A stretch of DNA of 23,168 nucleotides from PALSA-505 sp036502085 (GTDB lineage: Bacteria; Actinomycetota; Actinomycetes; Streptosporangiales; Streptosporangiaceae): the NCBI GenBank assembly GCA_036502085.1, contig DASXZD010000111.1, positions 1-23,168 on the forward strand, written 5' to 3'. Shown piece after piece: positions 13,764 through 20,614 of the stretch (positions within the stretch are counted from its first letter, which is position 1; each line of letters begins with the position of its first letter). The translations under genes were made by a program, and so were the position numbers. The notes beneath the pieces were generated by a model. That model did not search any database, was not told the DNA's origin, and worked only from the letters and a program-made list of their open reading frames with translations.

Positions 13764-15842
13764 CTACTCGTCGTCTTCGGACAGCGACTGCTCGAACCAG
13801 ACGGCCTTGCCGTCGGCCGTCCGTCTGGTGCCCCAGCGGGCGGCTAGCTGGCTGACCACCTGAAGCCCGCGGCCGTTCTCGTCGCTGTCGTTGGCCAGCC
13901 TGAGCCTGGGCATGGCCGCCGCGTCGTCGAAGACCTCGCAGACCAGCGCTTCGTCCAGGATCAGGCGCAGCGAGACCGGCCCGGTGGAGTAGGCGATCGC
14001 GTTGGTAACCAGCTCGGAGACCAGCAGCTCGGTGGTGTGCGCCTGCCTGGCCAGCCCCCACTTGGCCATCTGCCTTCTGGTCAGGCTGCGGGCCTGGCGG
14101 ACCGAGGTCGGCTTGTCCGGCAGTGCCCAGGACGCGTGATGATCCTCGGGGATCCGGCTGAGCCTGGCCATCAGGACGGCGATGTCGTCCCGCTGGTGAT
14201 CCGCGTACACGCCGGCGAGCGTCGCCTTGCACAGGTCCTCGAGCGGCCGGGCCGCCGACTCCGGGCCGAATATCTTGCGCAGCCGGGTCAGCCCGTCATC
14301 GATGTCCTGACCGCGGTTCTCGACCAGCCCGTCGGTGTACAGCACGAAGAGGCTGCCGTCCTCGATCTTGAATTCCCGGCTCTCGATCGGCCCGCCGCCG
14401 ATGCCCAGCGGCGGCGCAGGCGGCACGTCGAGGTACTCGCTGCTGCCGTCCGGCCGGACCAGCAGCGGCAGCAGGTGGCCGGCCGAGGCCACCTCGCAGC
14501 TTCCGCTCACCGCGTCGAACACGGCGTAGGCGCAGGTAGCGAAGTGCGGCTCGCGCACGCCCAGCGTCTGCATCAGCTCGTCGAGTTGCTGCAGCGCGTC
14601 CGCCGGGGCCAGTTCGAGCCCGGCCAGGGTGTGGATGGCGGCGCGCAGCCTGCCCATCGTGACGGCCGCGTGCACTCCGTGCCCGGCGACATCGCCGATG
14701 ACCAGGGCGACCCTGGCGCCGGGCAGCGCGATCGACTCGTACCAGTCGCCGCCGATCTCCATCAGCTTGCTGCCCGGCAGGTAGCGGTGCCGCACCTCGA
14801 CCGAGGAGGGCGCCGACAGCCCGGTGGGCAGCAGGCTGCGCTGCAGGGTGAGCGCGGTGGCGCGCTCCCGGCTGAAGCGGCGGGCGTTGTCGATGAAGAT
14901 CGCGGCCCGGCCGGCGAACTCCATCCCGATCCCGATGTCGTACGGGTCGAACCTGCGGTTCTCCGGCTTGCGGATGCATATCAGCAGGCCGAGGGTCGTG
15001 TCCCTGGCGATCAGCGGCAGCAGCAGCATCGAGGTGTCGGACAGCAGCCCGGCGACGGGCTTGCGCCGCCAGGCATCGGCGATCTTCTGCGCGTCGCCGG
15101 CCGTGAGGTGCGGCTCGAGCACCGGCTCCGCGGTCTGCATGCACCGCACGTACGACGTTCCCGGCGGGTGCTGCAGCGCCTCGCCGGTGGGGAAGGCCGC
15201 GTCCCAGCCGGGGTCCTCGTCGTCGTAGCCGACGGCCAGCCTGCGCAGCAGGGGCGGCGCGTCCAGGAGGTCGGCCGGAATCTCGTCCTCGTCCGCCCCG
15301 ACCAGGCTCTCCAGGATCAGGAGGTCGGACGCGTTGCAGAAGTGCGGGACCACGACGTCCATCAGCTCGCGGGCCATCTGGTCCACGTCGAGCGTGCTGC
15401 TGACCCGGGTAAACGAGTCGTCGAGCAGCGCGCGGCGCATGAGCGCCGGGTCGGTGAACCGCTCGCTGCTCGGCAGCGGCACGCGGACGATCGCGAGCGC
15501 GGTCAGGTCGGGGTCGGTGGCCGTCATCGGCTGCACGGTGACGACGGCCTCGGTGGCTCGGCCCTTCTCGGCGTTGATCGTGAGCATCACGGTGCTCTCG
15601 CGGCCGGAGCGCATCGCGTCGATGAGGCTGGTCAGTGCTTCCTTTTGCTCGGGGCCTTCCACCGTCAGGTCGCCGAGCTCGGCGCCGAGCAGCTCGCCGG
15701 GCGACCGCCCGAGCACCTTGGGCGCGTGCCGGTCGCATTGCAGGATCCGGCCGGAGATGTCGATCCCGAGTATGAGGGTCCGGGCGGCCGGGTTGGGCAC
15801 GAGCGCAGCGCTCGTGCCCGCCGCCTCTGCCGTGTCGGACAT
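13764..15842 (-). CDS. PAS-GAF-PP2C(SpoIIE)-HATPase regulatory phosphatase (RsbU/RsbW fusion)
   Basis: A 692-aa soluble signalling protein. A PAS-like sensor covers about 20-125 (LILGIDISGRILQCDRHAPKVLGRSPGELLG) and a GAF domain about 145-335. A SpoIIE/RsbU-type PP2C phosphatase follows (about 350-570), with GGDWYE, GDVAGHGVHAAVTMGRLR, VLYTDGL and QRDDIAVL, the metal-binding Asp residues all present. The last about 120 residues are an anti-sigma-kinase-like ATPase (ELLVSELVTNAIAYS = N box, DENGRGLQVVSQLAARWG = G box). Such proteins tune partner-switching control of alternative sigma factors by both dephosphorylating and phosphorylating anti-anti-sigma factors. No anti-anti-sigma gene is adjacent. 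The ATG has GGGAG 11 nt upstream, rather far. Its stop lies 32 bp before the manganese riboswitch promoter. Confidence 0.92.
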   Translation of the reverse strand: MSDTAEAAGTSAALVPNPAARTLILGIDISGRILQCDRHAPKVLGRSPGELLGAELGDLTVEGPEQKEALTSLIDAMRSGRESTVMLTINAEKGRATEAVVTVQPMTATDPDLTALAIVRVPLPSSERFTDPALMRRALLDDSFTRVSSTLDVDQMARELMDVVVPHFCNASDLLILESLVGADEDEIPADLLDAPPLLRRLAVGYDDEDPGWDAAFPTGEALQHPPGTSYVRCMQTAEPVLEPHLTAGDAQKIADAWRRKPVAGLLSDTSMLLLPLIARDTTLGLLICIRKPENRRFDPYDIGIGMEFAGRAAIFIDNARRFSRERATALTLQRSLLPTGLSAPSSVEVRHRYLPGSKLMEIGGDWYESIALPGARVALVIGDVAGHGVHAAVTMGRLRAAIHTLAGLELAPADALQQLDELMQTLGVREPHFATCAYAVFDAVSGSCEVASAGHLLPLLVRPDGSSEYLDVPPAPPLGIGGGPIESREFKIEDGSLFVLYTDGLVENRGQDIDDGLTRLRKIFGPESAARPLEDLCKATLAGVYADHQRDDIAVLMARLSRIPEDHHASWALPDKPTSVRQARSLTRRQMAKWGLARQAHTTELLVSELVTNAIAYSTGPVSLRLILDEALVCEVFDDAAAMPRLRLANDSDENGRGLQVVSQLAARWGTRRTADGKAVWFEQSLSEDDE

Positions 15843-15893
15843 GATCTGGTTGGCTCCCGTCAGCCCAGCGTGCCGGTACTACCCGCCCAATTA

Positions 15894-15925
15894 TGTTCCA
15901 CGTACTGTCTGCCCGACATGGAACA
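15894..15925. repeat. Inverted repeat upstream of the phosphatase gene
   Basis: TGTTCCA (15894-15900) and TGGAACA (15919-15925) are exact inverted copies separated by 18 bp, in the 95-bp gap between the phosphatase start and the molybdoenzyme stop. A CATAAT -10-like hexamer (minus strand, 15895-15890) overlaps one arm. The repeat could be a regulator site or part of the promoter. Confidence 0.3.
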
Positions 15926-15937
15926 CGCTTACGCGGT

Positions 15938-17632
15938 TTACTTCACTCCGACGTTTACCGACGGGTAGCCGCTGGCGCCGTTCGGCTCGGGCGGTTCGGC
16001 CAGCGCGGCCTGGGTGTAGCCGGTGCCGTCGGTGGCCCTGGCCTCAATCACGTGCTGTCCCGGGGTGGCGTCCCAGTACCAGACCCACTGCCGCCAGGTG
16101 TCGATGCCGGGGACGCCGGCCAGCTTGGCCTCGTTCCACGGGCCGCGGTCCACCCTGACGTGCACCGCGTCGATGCCGCGGTGCTGGGCCCAGGCGACCC
16201 CGGCGACCGGCGTCTGGCCCGCGGCCAGCGTGCTCCCGAAGGTCGGAACGTCGATCCTGGACTCGGTCTTGATCGGCGCCTGCTGCGACCAGCCGCGCTG
16301 TGCCCAGTACGCGCTCTGCGACGCGAACGTGGTGAGGTTGATGTCGGTGACCCACTTGGTAGCCGACACGTACCCGTACAGCCCCGGCACCACCATGCGG
16401 GCGGGGAACCCGTGCTCCACCGGCAGCGGCACGCCGTTCATCGCGATGGCCAGCAGCGCGTCCCGGCCGTCCAGGACGGTCTGCACCGGCGTGCCGCAGG
16501 TGAATCCGTCAGTCGAGGTGGACAGGATCTGATCGGCCCCGGCGCGGGGCCTGGCCTGTCTGATCAGGCTGGCCAGGCTGGTGCCGATCCACGAGGCGTT
16601 GCCGATGTACGGGCCGCTGACCGGGTCCGACACGCAGGTGAGCGTGACGTAGGCGTCGATCAGCGGGCGGCGGATCAGCTCGTCGAAAGTGATCTCGATC
16701 TCCCGCTCGACCATGCCGTGGATCCGCAGCGTCCAGCTGCCCGGCGGGACCTGCGGCAGCACCAGCGCGGTGTCCACCCGGTAGAAGCTCGAGTTCGGCG
16801 TGATGAACGAGGCGAGCCCCGGGATGCGCAGGTCCGTGTCGGCGGCCAGCCGCGGCAGCGGCTGCTTCGGCTTGGGGATGCGCAGGTCGGCCCGGGCCGC
16901 CGTGACGGCGCCCCGCTCGGCCAGCACCCGGCCCGCCAGGCCGCCGACCGCTGCCGCACCCAGCGCCACCGCGCTGGTGACCAGGAACCGCCTGCGCTGC
17001 TCCTCCGGTGTCGCCGGGCCATCCGGTGCGGGCTGCCGTGACGGGCGAGCGGCCCGCGACGATCCGGAGTCAGGCACCCAGCTGCCGCCGGGCGACCGGT
17101 CGCCGCGCGACCGGCTCGCGGGCGGCTGCTTCCCGGGCGGGCGCCCGCCGCCGGCCCCGCGCTCGTCATCGGCGGTCGCGGTGCCGCCGCCGGGAATGCT
17201 GCGCAGCAGCAGGACCATCGTGATCACGCTCGCCAGGGCCGCGACCACCGTGGGGACGAGGTACCCGGCGCCCGCACCCGGCCGGGTAGCCGCGGCCGCC
17301 AGCCCGATGCCGACGAACGCGGCCAGCCCGGCCAGCCCGTACGCCAGCCGCCTGGCACCCAGGATGCCGATCAGCGCGGCATACAGCGCCAGCAGGATCA
17401 GGATGCCGGTGAGCAGGGCCGTCTTGTCGTCCGAGCCGAACGTGGATATCGCGAAGTTCTTGACCGGCGGCGGCGTCAGCCCGATGGCCGCATCGCCGAC
17501 GGCGATGATCGGGGAGCTGGCCTGCGCGCCCAGGCTCGCGACGAACTGGCCGATCCCCACCGCGACCGTGCCGGCCACTAGGCCGGCCGCCGCCCCGAGG
17601 AGAGGTCGCGTTCTGCCAGGCTCGTATGTCAT
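15938..17632 (-). CDS. Membrane-anchored molybdopterin oxidoreductase (sulfite oxidase family)
   Basis: A 564-aa protein with four N-terminal transmembrane helices (about 11-33, 73-92, 97-115 and 124-144), a Pro/Gly/Ser/Arg-rich linker (150-212) and a fifth hydrophobic segment after RRRFL (216-236). The sulfite-oxidase-type molybdenum domain then follows and would face outside. The Moco-binding Cys333 lies in YVTLTCVSDPVSG. NASWIGTSLASLI and GFPARMVVPGLYGYVSATKWVTDI are typical of the family, and a C-terminal immunoglobulin-like dimerisation domain (about 440-560, AWAQHRGIDAVHVRVDRGPW) completes it. The frame is open for 55 more residues upstream, but those run into the sigma-factor gene's repeat on the other strand. 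The ATG at 17632 has CCGAAT 7 nt upstream. It is divergent from the SigK-like gene. Physiological substrate unknown. Confidence 0.88.
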   Translation of the reverse strand: MTYEPGRTRPLLGAAAGLVAGTVAVGIGQFVASLGAQASSPIIAVGDAAIGLTPPPVKNFAISTFGSDDKTALLTGILILLALYAALIGILGARRLAYGLAGLAAFVGIGLAAAATRPGAGAGYLVPTVVAALASVITMVLLLRSIPGGGTATADDERGAGGGRPPGKQPPASRSRGDRSPGGSWVPDSGSSRAARPSRQPAPDGPATPEEQRRRFLVTSAVALGAAAVGGLAGRVLAERGAVTAARADLRIPKPKQPLPRLAADTDLRIPGLASFITPNSSFYRVDTALVLPQVPPGSWTLRIHGMVEREIEITFDELIRRPLIDAYVTLTCVSDPVSGPYIGNASWIGTSLASLIRQARPRAGADQILSTSTDGFTCGTPVQTVLDGRDALLAIAMNGVPLPVEHGFPARMVVPGLYGYVSATKWVTDINLTTFASQSAYWAQRGWSQQAPIKTESRIDVPTFGSTLAAGQTPVAGVAWAQHRGIDAVHVRVDRGPWNEAKLAGVPGIDTWRQWVWYWDATPGQHVIEARATDGTGYTQAALAEPPEPNGASGYPSVNVGVK

Positions 17633-17639
17633 GTTGGTA

Positions 17640-17645
17640 ATTCGG
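17640..17645 (-). promoter_or_regulatory. SigK-type -10 box (CCGAAT) for the molybdoenzyme gene
   Basis: CCGAAT on the minus strand is identical to the -10 consensus I recall for mycobacterial SigK. It ends 7 nt before the ATG at 17632, so the transcript would be leaderless. GGCAAT lies 17 nt upstream at the -35 position, a poor match to the mycobacterial CCATCC. Confidence 0.5.
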
Positions 17646-17702
17646 TGCGGGCGGCTGGGCAGATTGCCCTGGTGGCCATGCCAAGCCAACCCTGCGTCGG
17701 GT

Positions 17703-17708
17703 CCGAAT
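17703..17708 (+). promoter_or_regulatory. SigK-type -10 box (CCGAAT) for the sigK-rskA operon
   Basis: CCGAAT on the plus strand ends 7 nt before the ATG at 17716. This is the mirror arrangement of the box serving the divergent molybdoenzyme gene 58 bp away, and points to autoregulation. GCCAAG (17680-17685) is at 17-nt spacing. Confidence 0.5.
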
Positions 17709-17715
17709 GAAGGGT

Positions 17716-18444
17716 ATGGGCATGGCTGAGGAGTCCGCACACCGGGTCTGGCCGCACCGCGGCCCACATCCGGCCGGCCCAGATCCGGCCGGCCCACATC
17801 CGGCCAGCCCAGATCCGGCCGGCGCTGACCCGGCCGGCGCCGCGCCCCCTTCGCCTGCGAAGCTGAGGGCCGGCGCCTCCCCGTTCGGGAAAAAAAGCAC
17901 TTCAGGCCACGACGATCTTGCCCTGCTTCTCAGCCGCGTGGGCCGCGGTGACGAGGAGGCCTTCGGGGTGGTTTACGAGTGGGTCGCGGGCACCGTGTTC
18001 GGCCTGGCGCAGCGGGTGGTGCGAGACCCGGCGCAGTCCGAGGAGGTCGGGCAGGAGGTCATGCTGGAGATCTGGCGCACGGCCTCGCGCTTCGATCCGG
18101 CCCAGGGCACCGCCCGGGCGTGGGTGGCGACGATCACGCACCGGCGCGCCGTCGATCGTGTCCGGTCTGCCCACGCCGCCGCGCGGCGCGACGACCGTGC
18201 GGCCGCCCATGAGCCGGTGTACGACGCCGTGGCCGAGGAGGTCGAGGCGAAGCTGGACCACGAGCGGGTCCGCCGCTGCCTGGGCACGCTGACCGAGTTG
18301 CAGCGCGAGTCGATCGTGCTGGCCTATTACGGCGGCTACACCTACCCGGAGGTGGCCAGCCTGCTGGGCATCGCCCTGGGCACCGCGAAGACGCGGATGC
18401 GGGACGGGCTGATCCGGTTGCGCGACTGCCTGGGGGTGACGTGA
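17716..18444 (+). CDS. sigK: ECF RNA polymerase sigma factor, SigK-like
   Basis: A 242-aa ECF sigma factor. Region 2 spans LLLSRVGRGDEEAFGVVYEWVAGTVFGLAQRVVRDPAQSEEVGQEVMLEIWRTASRFDP and WVATITHRRAVDRVRS. Region 4 has LTELQRESIVLAYYGGYTYPEVASLLGIALGTAKTRMRDGLIRLRD, including the -35-binding helix-turn-helix. Sequence style and the RskA-type partner place it with SigK (ECF19-like). Three in-frame ATGs exist (17707, 17716, 17722). I choose 17716 because it lies 7 nt after CCGAAT; 17722 has AAGGG 7 nt upstream and is a fair alternative. The N-terminal about 60 residues are a non-conserved Pro/Ala-rich extension holding five 15-bp repeats. The stop codon overlaps the anti-sigma start. Confidence 0.88.
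   Translation: MGMAEESAHRVWPHRGPHPAGPDPAGPHPASPDPAGADPAGAAPPSPAKLRAGASPFGKKSTSGHDDLALLLSRVGRGDEEAFGVVYEWVAGTVFGLAQRVVRDPAQSEEVGQEVMLEIWRTASRFDPAQGTARAWVATITHRRAVDRVRSAHAAARRDDRAAAHEPVYDAVAEEVEAKLDHERVRRCLGTLTELQRESIVLAYYGGYTYPEVASLLGIALGTAKTRMRDGLIRLRDCLGVT
17763..17837. repeat. 15-bp repeat array in the sigma-factor N-terminus, five units
   Basis: Five tandem 15-bp units related to CCCAGATCCGGCCGG (17763, 17778, 17793, 17808, 17823). Units two and four are identical, the first and third differ by one or two bases, and the fifth is more diverged. They encode HPAGP/DPAGP-type pentapeptides in frame. Confidence 0.85.
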
Positions 18445-19190
18445 TGCCATCCGGCCGGGCGGACCTGCATACGCTGGCGGGTCCGTACGCGCTCAATGCG
18501 CTGCCGCCGCGTGACTGCGCCCGCTTCGAGCGGCACCTGGCCGCCTGCGAGCCGTGCGCCCAGGAGGTGCGCGGCCTGCGCGAGACCGCGGCGCGGCTGG
18601 CTGCGGCCACCGCCGTGCCGCCCGCCCCGCAGCTTCGCGACCGGGTGCTGGCCCAGGTGGCGCGGACCAGGCAGCTGCCGCCGGCGCCCGCCCGGCCCGG
18701 AGCAGCGTGGCGGCGCGGCCTGGCTTGGCGGGCCCGTACGCGCCCGCTGGCCCTGGCCGCGTCGGCCGTCTTCGCGATCGCGGCGGTCCTGCTCGGCGCG
18801 CTGGTGCTGGTCAGCCAGCACAAGCTGAGCCAGGCCGAGATCCGTGACCACGTGCTGGCCGCGGTGCTGACCGCCCCGGACGCGAGGATGATGACGTCGC
18901 CGGTGGCCGGCGGCGGGACCGTGACTGTCGTGGTCTCCCGGATGAAGGGCGCGCTGGCCTTCAGCTCGGCCGGGCTGCCCGCGCTGCCGGGCAGCATGCG
19001 CTACGAGCTCTGGGTGATGGAACCGCAGCCGCATCCGGCCGCGATGCTGCCCGCGCCGCAGCACGGGATGACCTCGCCGGTGATGGCGACCGGGCTGCTG
19101 GCCGGCGAGAAGGTGGAGCTCACCGTGGAACCTTCGGGCGGCGCGGCGCGGCCGACCTCGTCGCCCCTGCTGATGATGACCGTGACCTGA
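18444..19190 (+). CDS. rskA: RskA-like anti-sigma factor
   Basis: A 248-aa single-pass membrane protein that should bind and hold the SigK-like factor. The N-terminal anti-sigma domain includes His31-x3-Cys35-x2-Cys38 (RHLAACEPCAQEV), the zinc-type ZAS motif. One transmembrane helix lies at about 102-124 (PLALAASAVFAIAAVLLGALVLV). The extracytoplasmic RskA domain contains MRYELWVMEPQPHPAAM and ends LLMMTVT. The ATG overlaps the sigma stop (TGATG); a GTG three bases earlier is equally possible. Release of the sigma factor in this family follows regulated proteolysis of the anti-sigma factor. SigK/RskA in mycobacteria is proposed to respond to redox state, which would fit the neighbouring molybdoenzyme. 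Confidence 0.9.
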   Translation: MPSGRADLHTLAGPYALNALPPRDCARFERHLAACEPCAQEVRGLRETAARLAAATAVPPAPQLRDRVLAQVARTRQLPPAPARPGAAWRRGLAWRARTRPLALAASAVFAIAAVLLGALVLVSQHKLSQAEIRDHVLAAVLTAPDARMMTSPVAGGGTVTVVVSRMKGALAFSSAGLPALPGSMRYELWVMEPQPHPAAMLPAPQHGMTSPVMATGLLAGEKVELTVEPSGGAARPTSSPLLMMTVT

Positions 19191-19195
19191 CCCGA

Positions 19196-19212
19196 GGGGC
19201 CCGGCCGGCCCC
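19196..19212. terminator. GC-rich stem-loop between convergent genes
   Basis: GGGGCC (19196-19201), loop CGGCC, GGCCCC (19207-19212): a perfect 6-bp stem just after the rskA stop and before the convergent PNPOx-like gene ends. No T-tract. It could act on both strands. Confidence 0.45.
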
Positions 19213-19234
19213 CGGGGCCGTGGCTCAGCCCCGC

Positions 19235-19735
19235 TCAGTCCTCGAAGATCCAGCGGGTCGGCGAGCCGGTGAAGTCACCGCTGCGCAGCCCGAACACCCG
19301 CCGCGGCCGCACCCGGATCGTCGCGTTCTTGGCCGGGTCGAGGAAGTCCACGCCGAACTCGGTCCCGTACTTGGCGTTCATCAGGTCGATCACTCGCTGC
19401 AGCAGCGGCGGGTCGGTGACGATGCGGGCGTTGCCCTCCAGCACGACCGGGTCGGCGGCATCTTCGGTGCTGACGCAGCACCGCGGGTCGGCGGCCAGGT
19501 TGCGGGCCTTGCGCGAGTCGGCGGCGCTGCTGAACCAGAGCACGGCGTCGTCCCACATGCCCCAGACCGGCATCGTGTGCGGGTGCCCGTCCGGCCAGAC
19601 GCTCACCAGCCAGTAGTTGCGCGAGGCGGTCAGCCGCTCCGCCGCCCACGACCAGGGCAGCAGGCCGCCTCCCTCGGCTGGCCCGGCGATGCCGTACCCC
19701 GGCATGTGCGGGCGGCTGACGCGAGGAATCGTCAT
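19235..19735 (-). CDS. Pyridoxamine 5'-phosphate oxidase-like (PNPOx/FDOR) flavoprotein
   Basis: A 166-aa split-barrel protein of the PNPOx-like/flavin-deazaflavin oxidoreductase superfamily. Core strands are RNYWLVSVWPDGHPHTMPVWGMWDDAVLWFSS (about 39-70), SRKARNLAADPRCCVSTED (about 74-92) and VVLEGNARIV, with the C-terminal RVRPRRVFGLRSGDFTGSPTRWIF. The PVWGMW strand and the SRKARNL helix are typical of the F420- or FMN-binding actinobacterial branch. The cofactor cannot be decided from the sequence alone. An in-frame upstream start (19768) exists; 19735 fits the usual N-terminus. The gene converges on rskA and is divergent from the Zn-ribbon gene. Confidence 0.82.
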   Translation of the reverse strand: MTIPRVSRPHMPGYGIAGPAEGGGLLPWSWAAERLTASRNYWLVSVWPDGHPHTMPVWGMWDDAVLWFSSAADSRKARNLAADPRCCVSTEDAADPVVLEGNARIVTDPPLLQRVIDLMNAKYGTEFGVDFLDPAKNATIRVRPRRVFGLRSGDFTGSPTRWIFED

Positions 19736-19847
19736 GGGCCCATGTTGTACCGCAGCCGCAGGTGTCACGGCCGGTACCTTGGCCGATCCGTGGATACCGA
19801 TTTGGCGACGGCAGCCGGCCGTGGGGCGGGGCGGGTGCCGGGCAGGC

Positions 19848-19853
19848 TACGTT
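19848..19853 (+). promoter_or_regulatory. -10 box for the Zn-ribbon/RNase H operon
   Basis: TACGTT fits TANNNT and is followed by 7 nt and the GTG at 19861, again the spacing expected for a leaderless transcript. Confidence 0.4.
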
Positions 19854-19860
19854 GGGACCC

Positions 19861-20601
19861 GTGAAGGCTTCTCCCGAGACGCAGCTGCGTCTGCTTGACC
19901 TGGCCGAGCTCGACACCGAGATCGGCAGGCTCGATCACCGGCGGCGCGGCGTCCCCGAGGTCGCCGAGGTGGAAAAGCTCGAAGCGCGCGACGCCGAGTT
20001 GCGCGACGCGATCATCATCGCCGAGACCACCGAAAAGGATCTTGCCCGCGAGCAGAGCAAAGCGGAGGCGGACGTCGATCAGGTGCGTGACCGGTCCGCC
20101 CGGGACCGCGCGCGGCTCGACGCGGGCCAGGTGTCCTCGCCGCGCGAGCTGGAGAACCTGCAGTCGGAGATAGCGTCGCTGCAGCGCAGGCAGTCCGCTC
20201 TCGAAGAGATCGTGCTCGACGTGATGGAACGCAGGGACGCCGCGCAGCAGACCCGCGACGCGCTGACCGCCGAGCGCGCCGAGCTGTCCGTCCGCCTGGC
20301 CGAGGCCACCGCCCGCCGCGACGAGTCGCTCGGCGAGCTGGGGGAGCAGCTCGCGAAGGTGTCGCAAAGCCGGGCCGGCCTGGCCAGCCAGATCCCCGGC
20401 GACCTGCTCGGGCTGTACGACCGGCTCCGTCAGCAGCACGGGGTGGGCGCGGCCGCGCTGCGCCGGGGCCGCTGCGAAGGCTGCCACCTGACGCTGAACA
20501 CCGTCGACCTGAACGGGATCAAGGCCGCGGCGCAGGATGAGGTGCTGCGCTGCGAGGAGTGCCGCCGGATTCTCGTCCGGGTGCCAGAGTCCGGTCTGTG
20601 A
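19861..20601 (+). CDS. Coiled-coil protein with C4-type zinc ribbon
   Basis: A 246-aa protein with a long antiparallel coiled-coil hairpin (about 8-175, dense in Glu/Arg/Leu heptads) and a C-terminal zinc ribbon with Cys205-x2-Cys208 (GRCEGCHLTL) and Cys231-x2-Cys234 (LRCEECRRILVR). This is the widespread actinobacterial family next to RNase H/phosphatase genes (Rv2229c-like in mycobacteria), thought to bind nucleic acid; its exact role is not settled. The Nif3-like gene that usually precedes it in mycobacteria is absent here. The GTG start is supported by a TANNNT box 7 nt upstream. It ends 13 bp before the RNase H gene, so they form an operon. Confidence 0.88.
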   Translation: MKASPETQLRLLDLAELDTEIGRLDHRRRGVPEVAEVEKLEARDAELRDAIIIAETTEKDLAREQSKAEADVDQVRDRSARDRARLDAGQVSSPRELENLQSEIASLQRRQSALEEIVLDVMERRDAAQQTRDALTAERAELSVRLAEATARRDESLGELGEQLAKVSQSRAGLASQIPGDLLGLYDRLRQQHGVGAAALRRGRCEGCHLTLNTVDLNGIKAAAQDEVLRCEECRRILVRVPESGL

Positions 20602-20614
20602 CCCTCCTGCCTTG

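Noticed and set aside
14037..15968. 643-codon plus-strand open frame opposite the phosphatase
   Set aside because: A mirror of the PP2C/HATPase gene, whose motifs are unmistakable; no domain is recognisable on the plus strand.
17633..17797. 55-residue N-terminal extension of the molybdoenzyme
   Set aside because: It would cross the SigK-type promoter region and the antisense of the sigma-factor repeat; ATG 17632 fits the -10 spacing and the first membrane helix.
17763..17837. Regulator-binding iterons upstream of sigK
   Set aside because: The array lies downstream of all three candidate starts and encodes in-frame pentapeptides.
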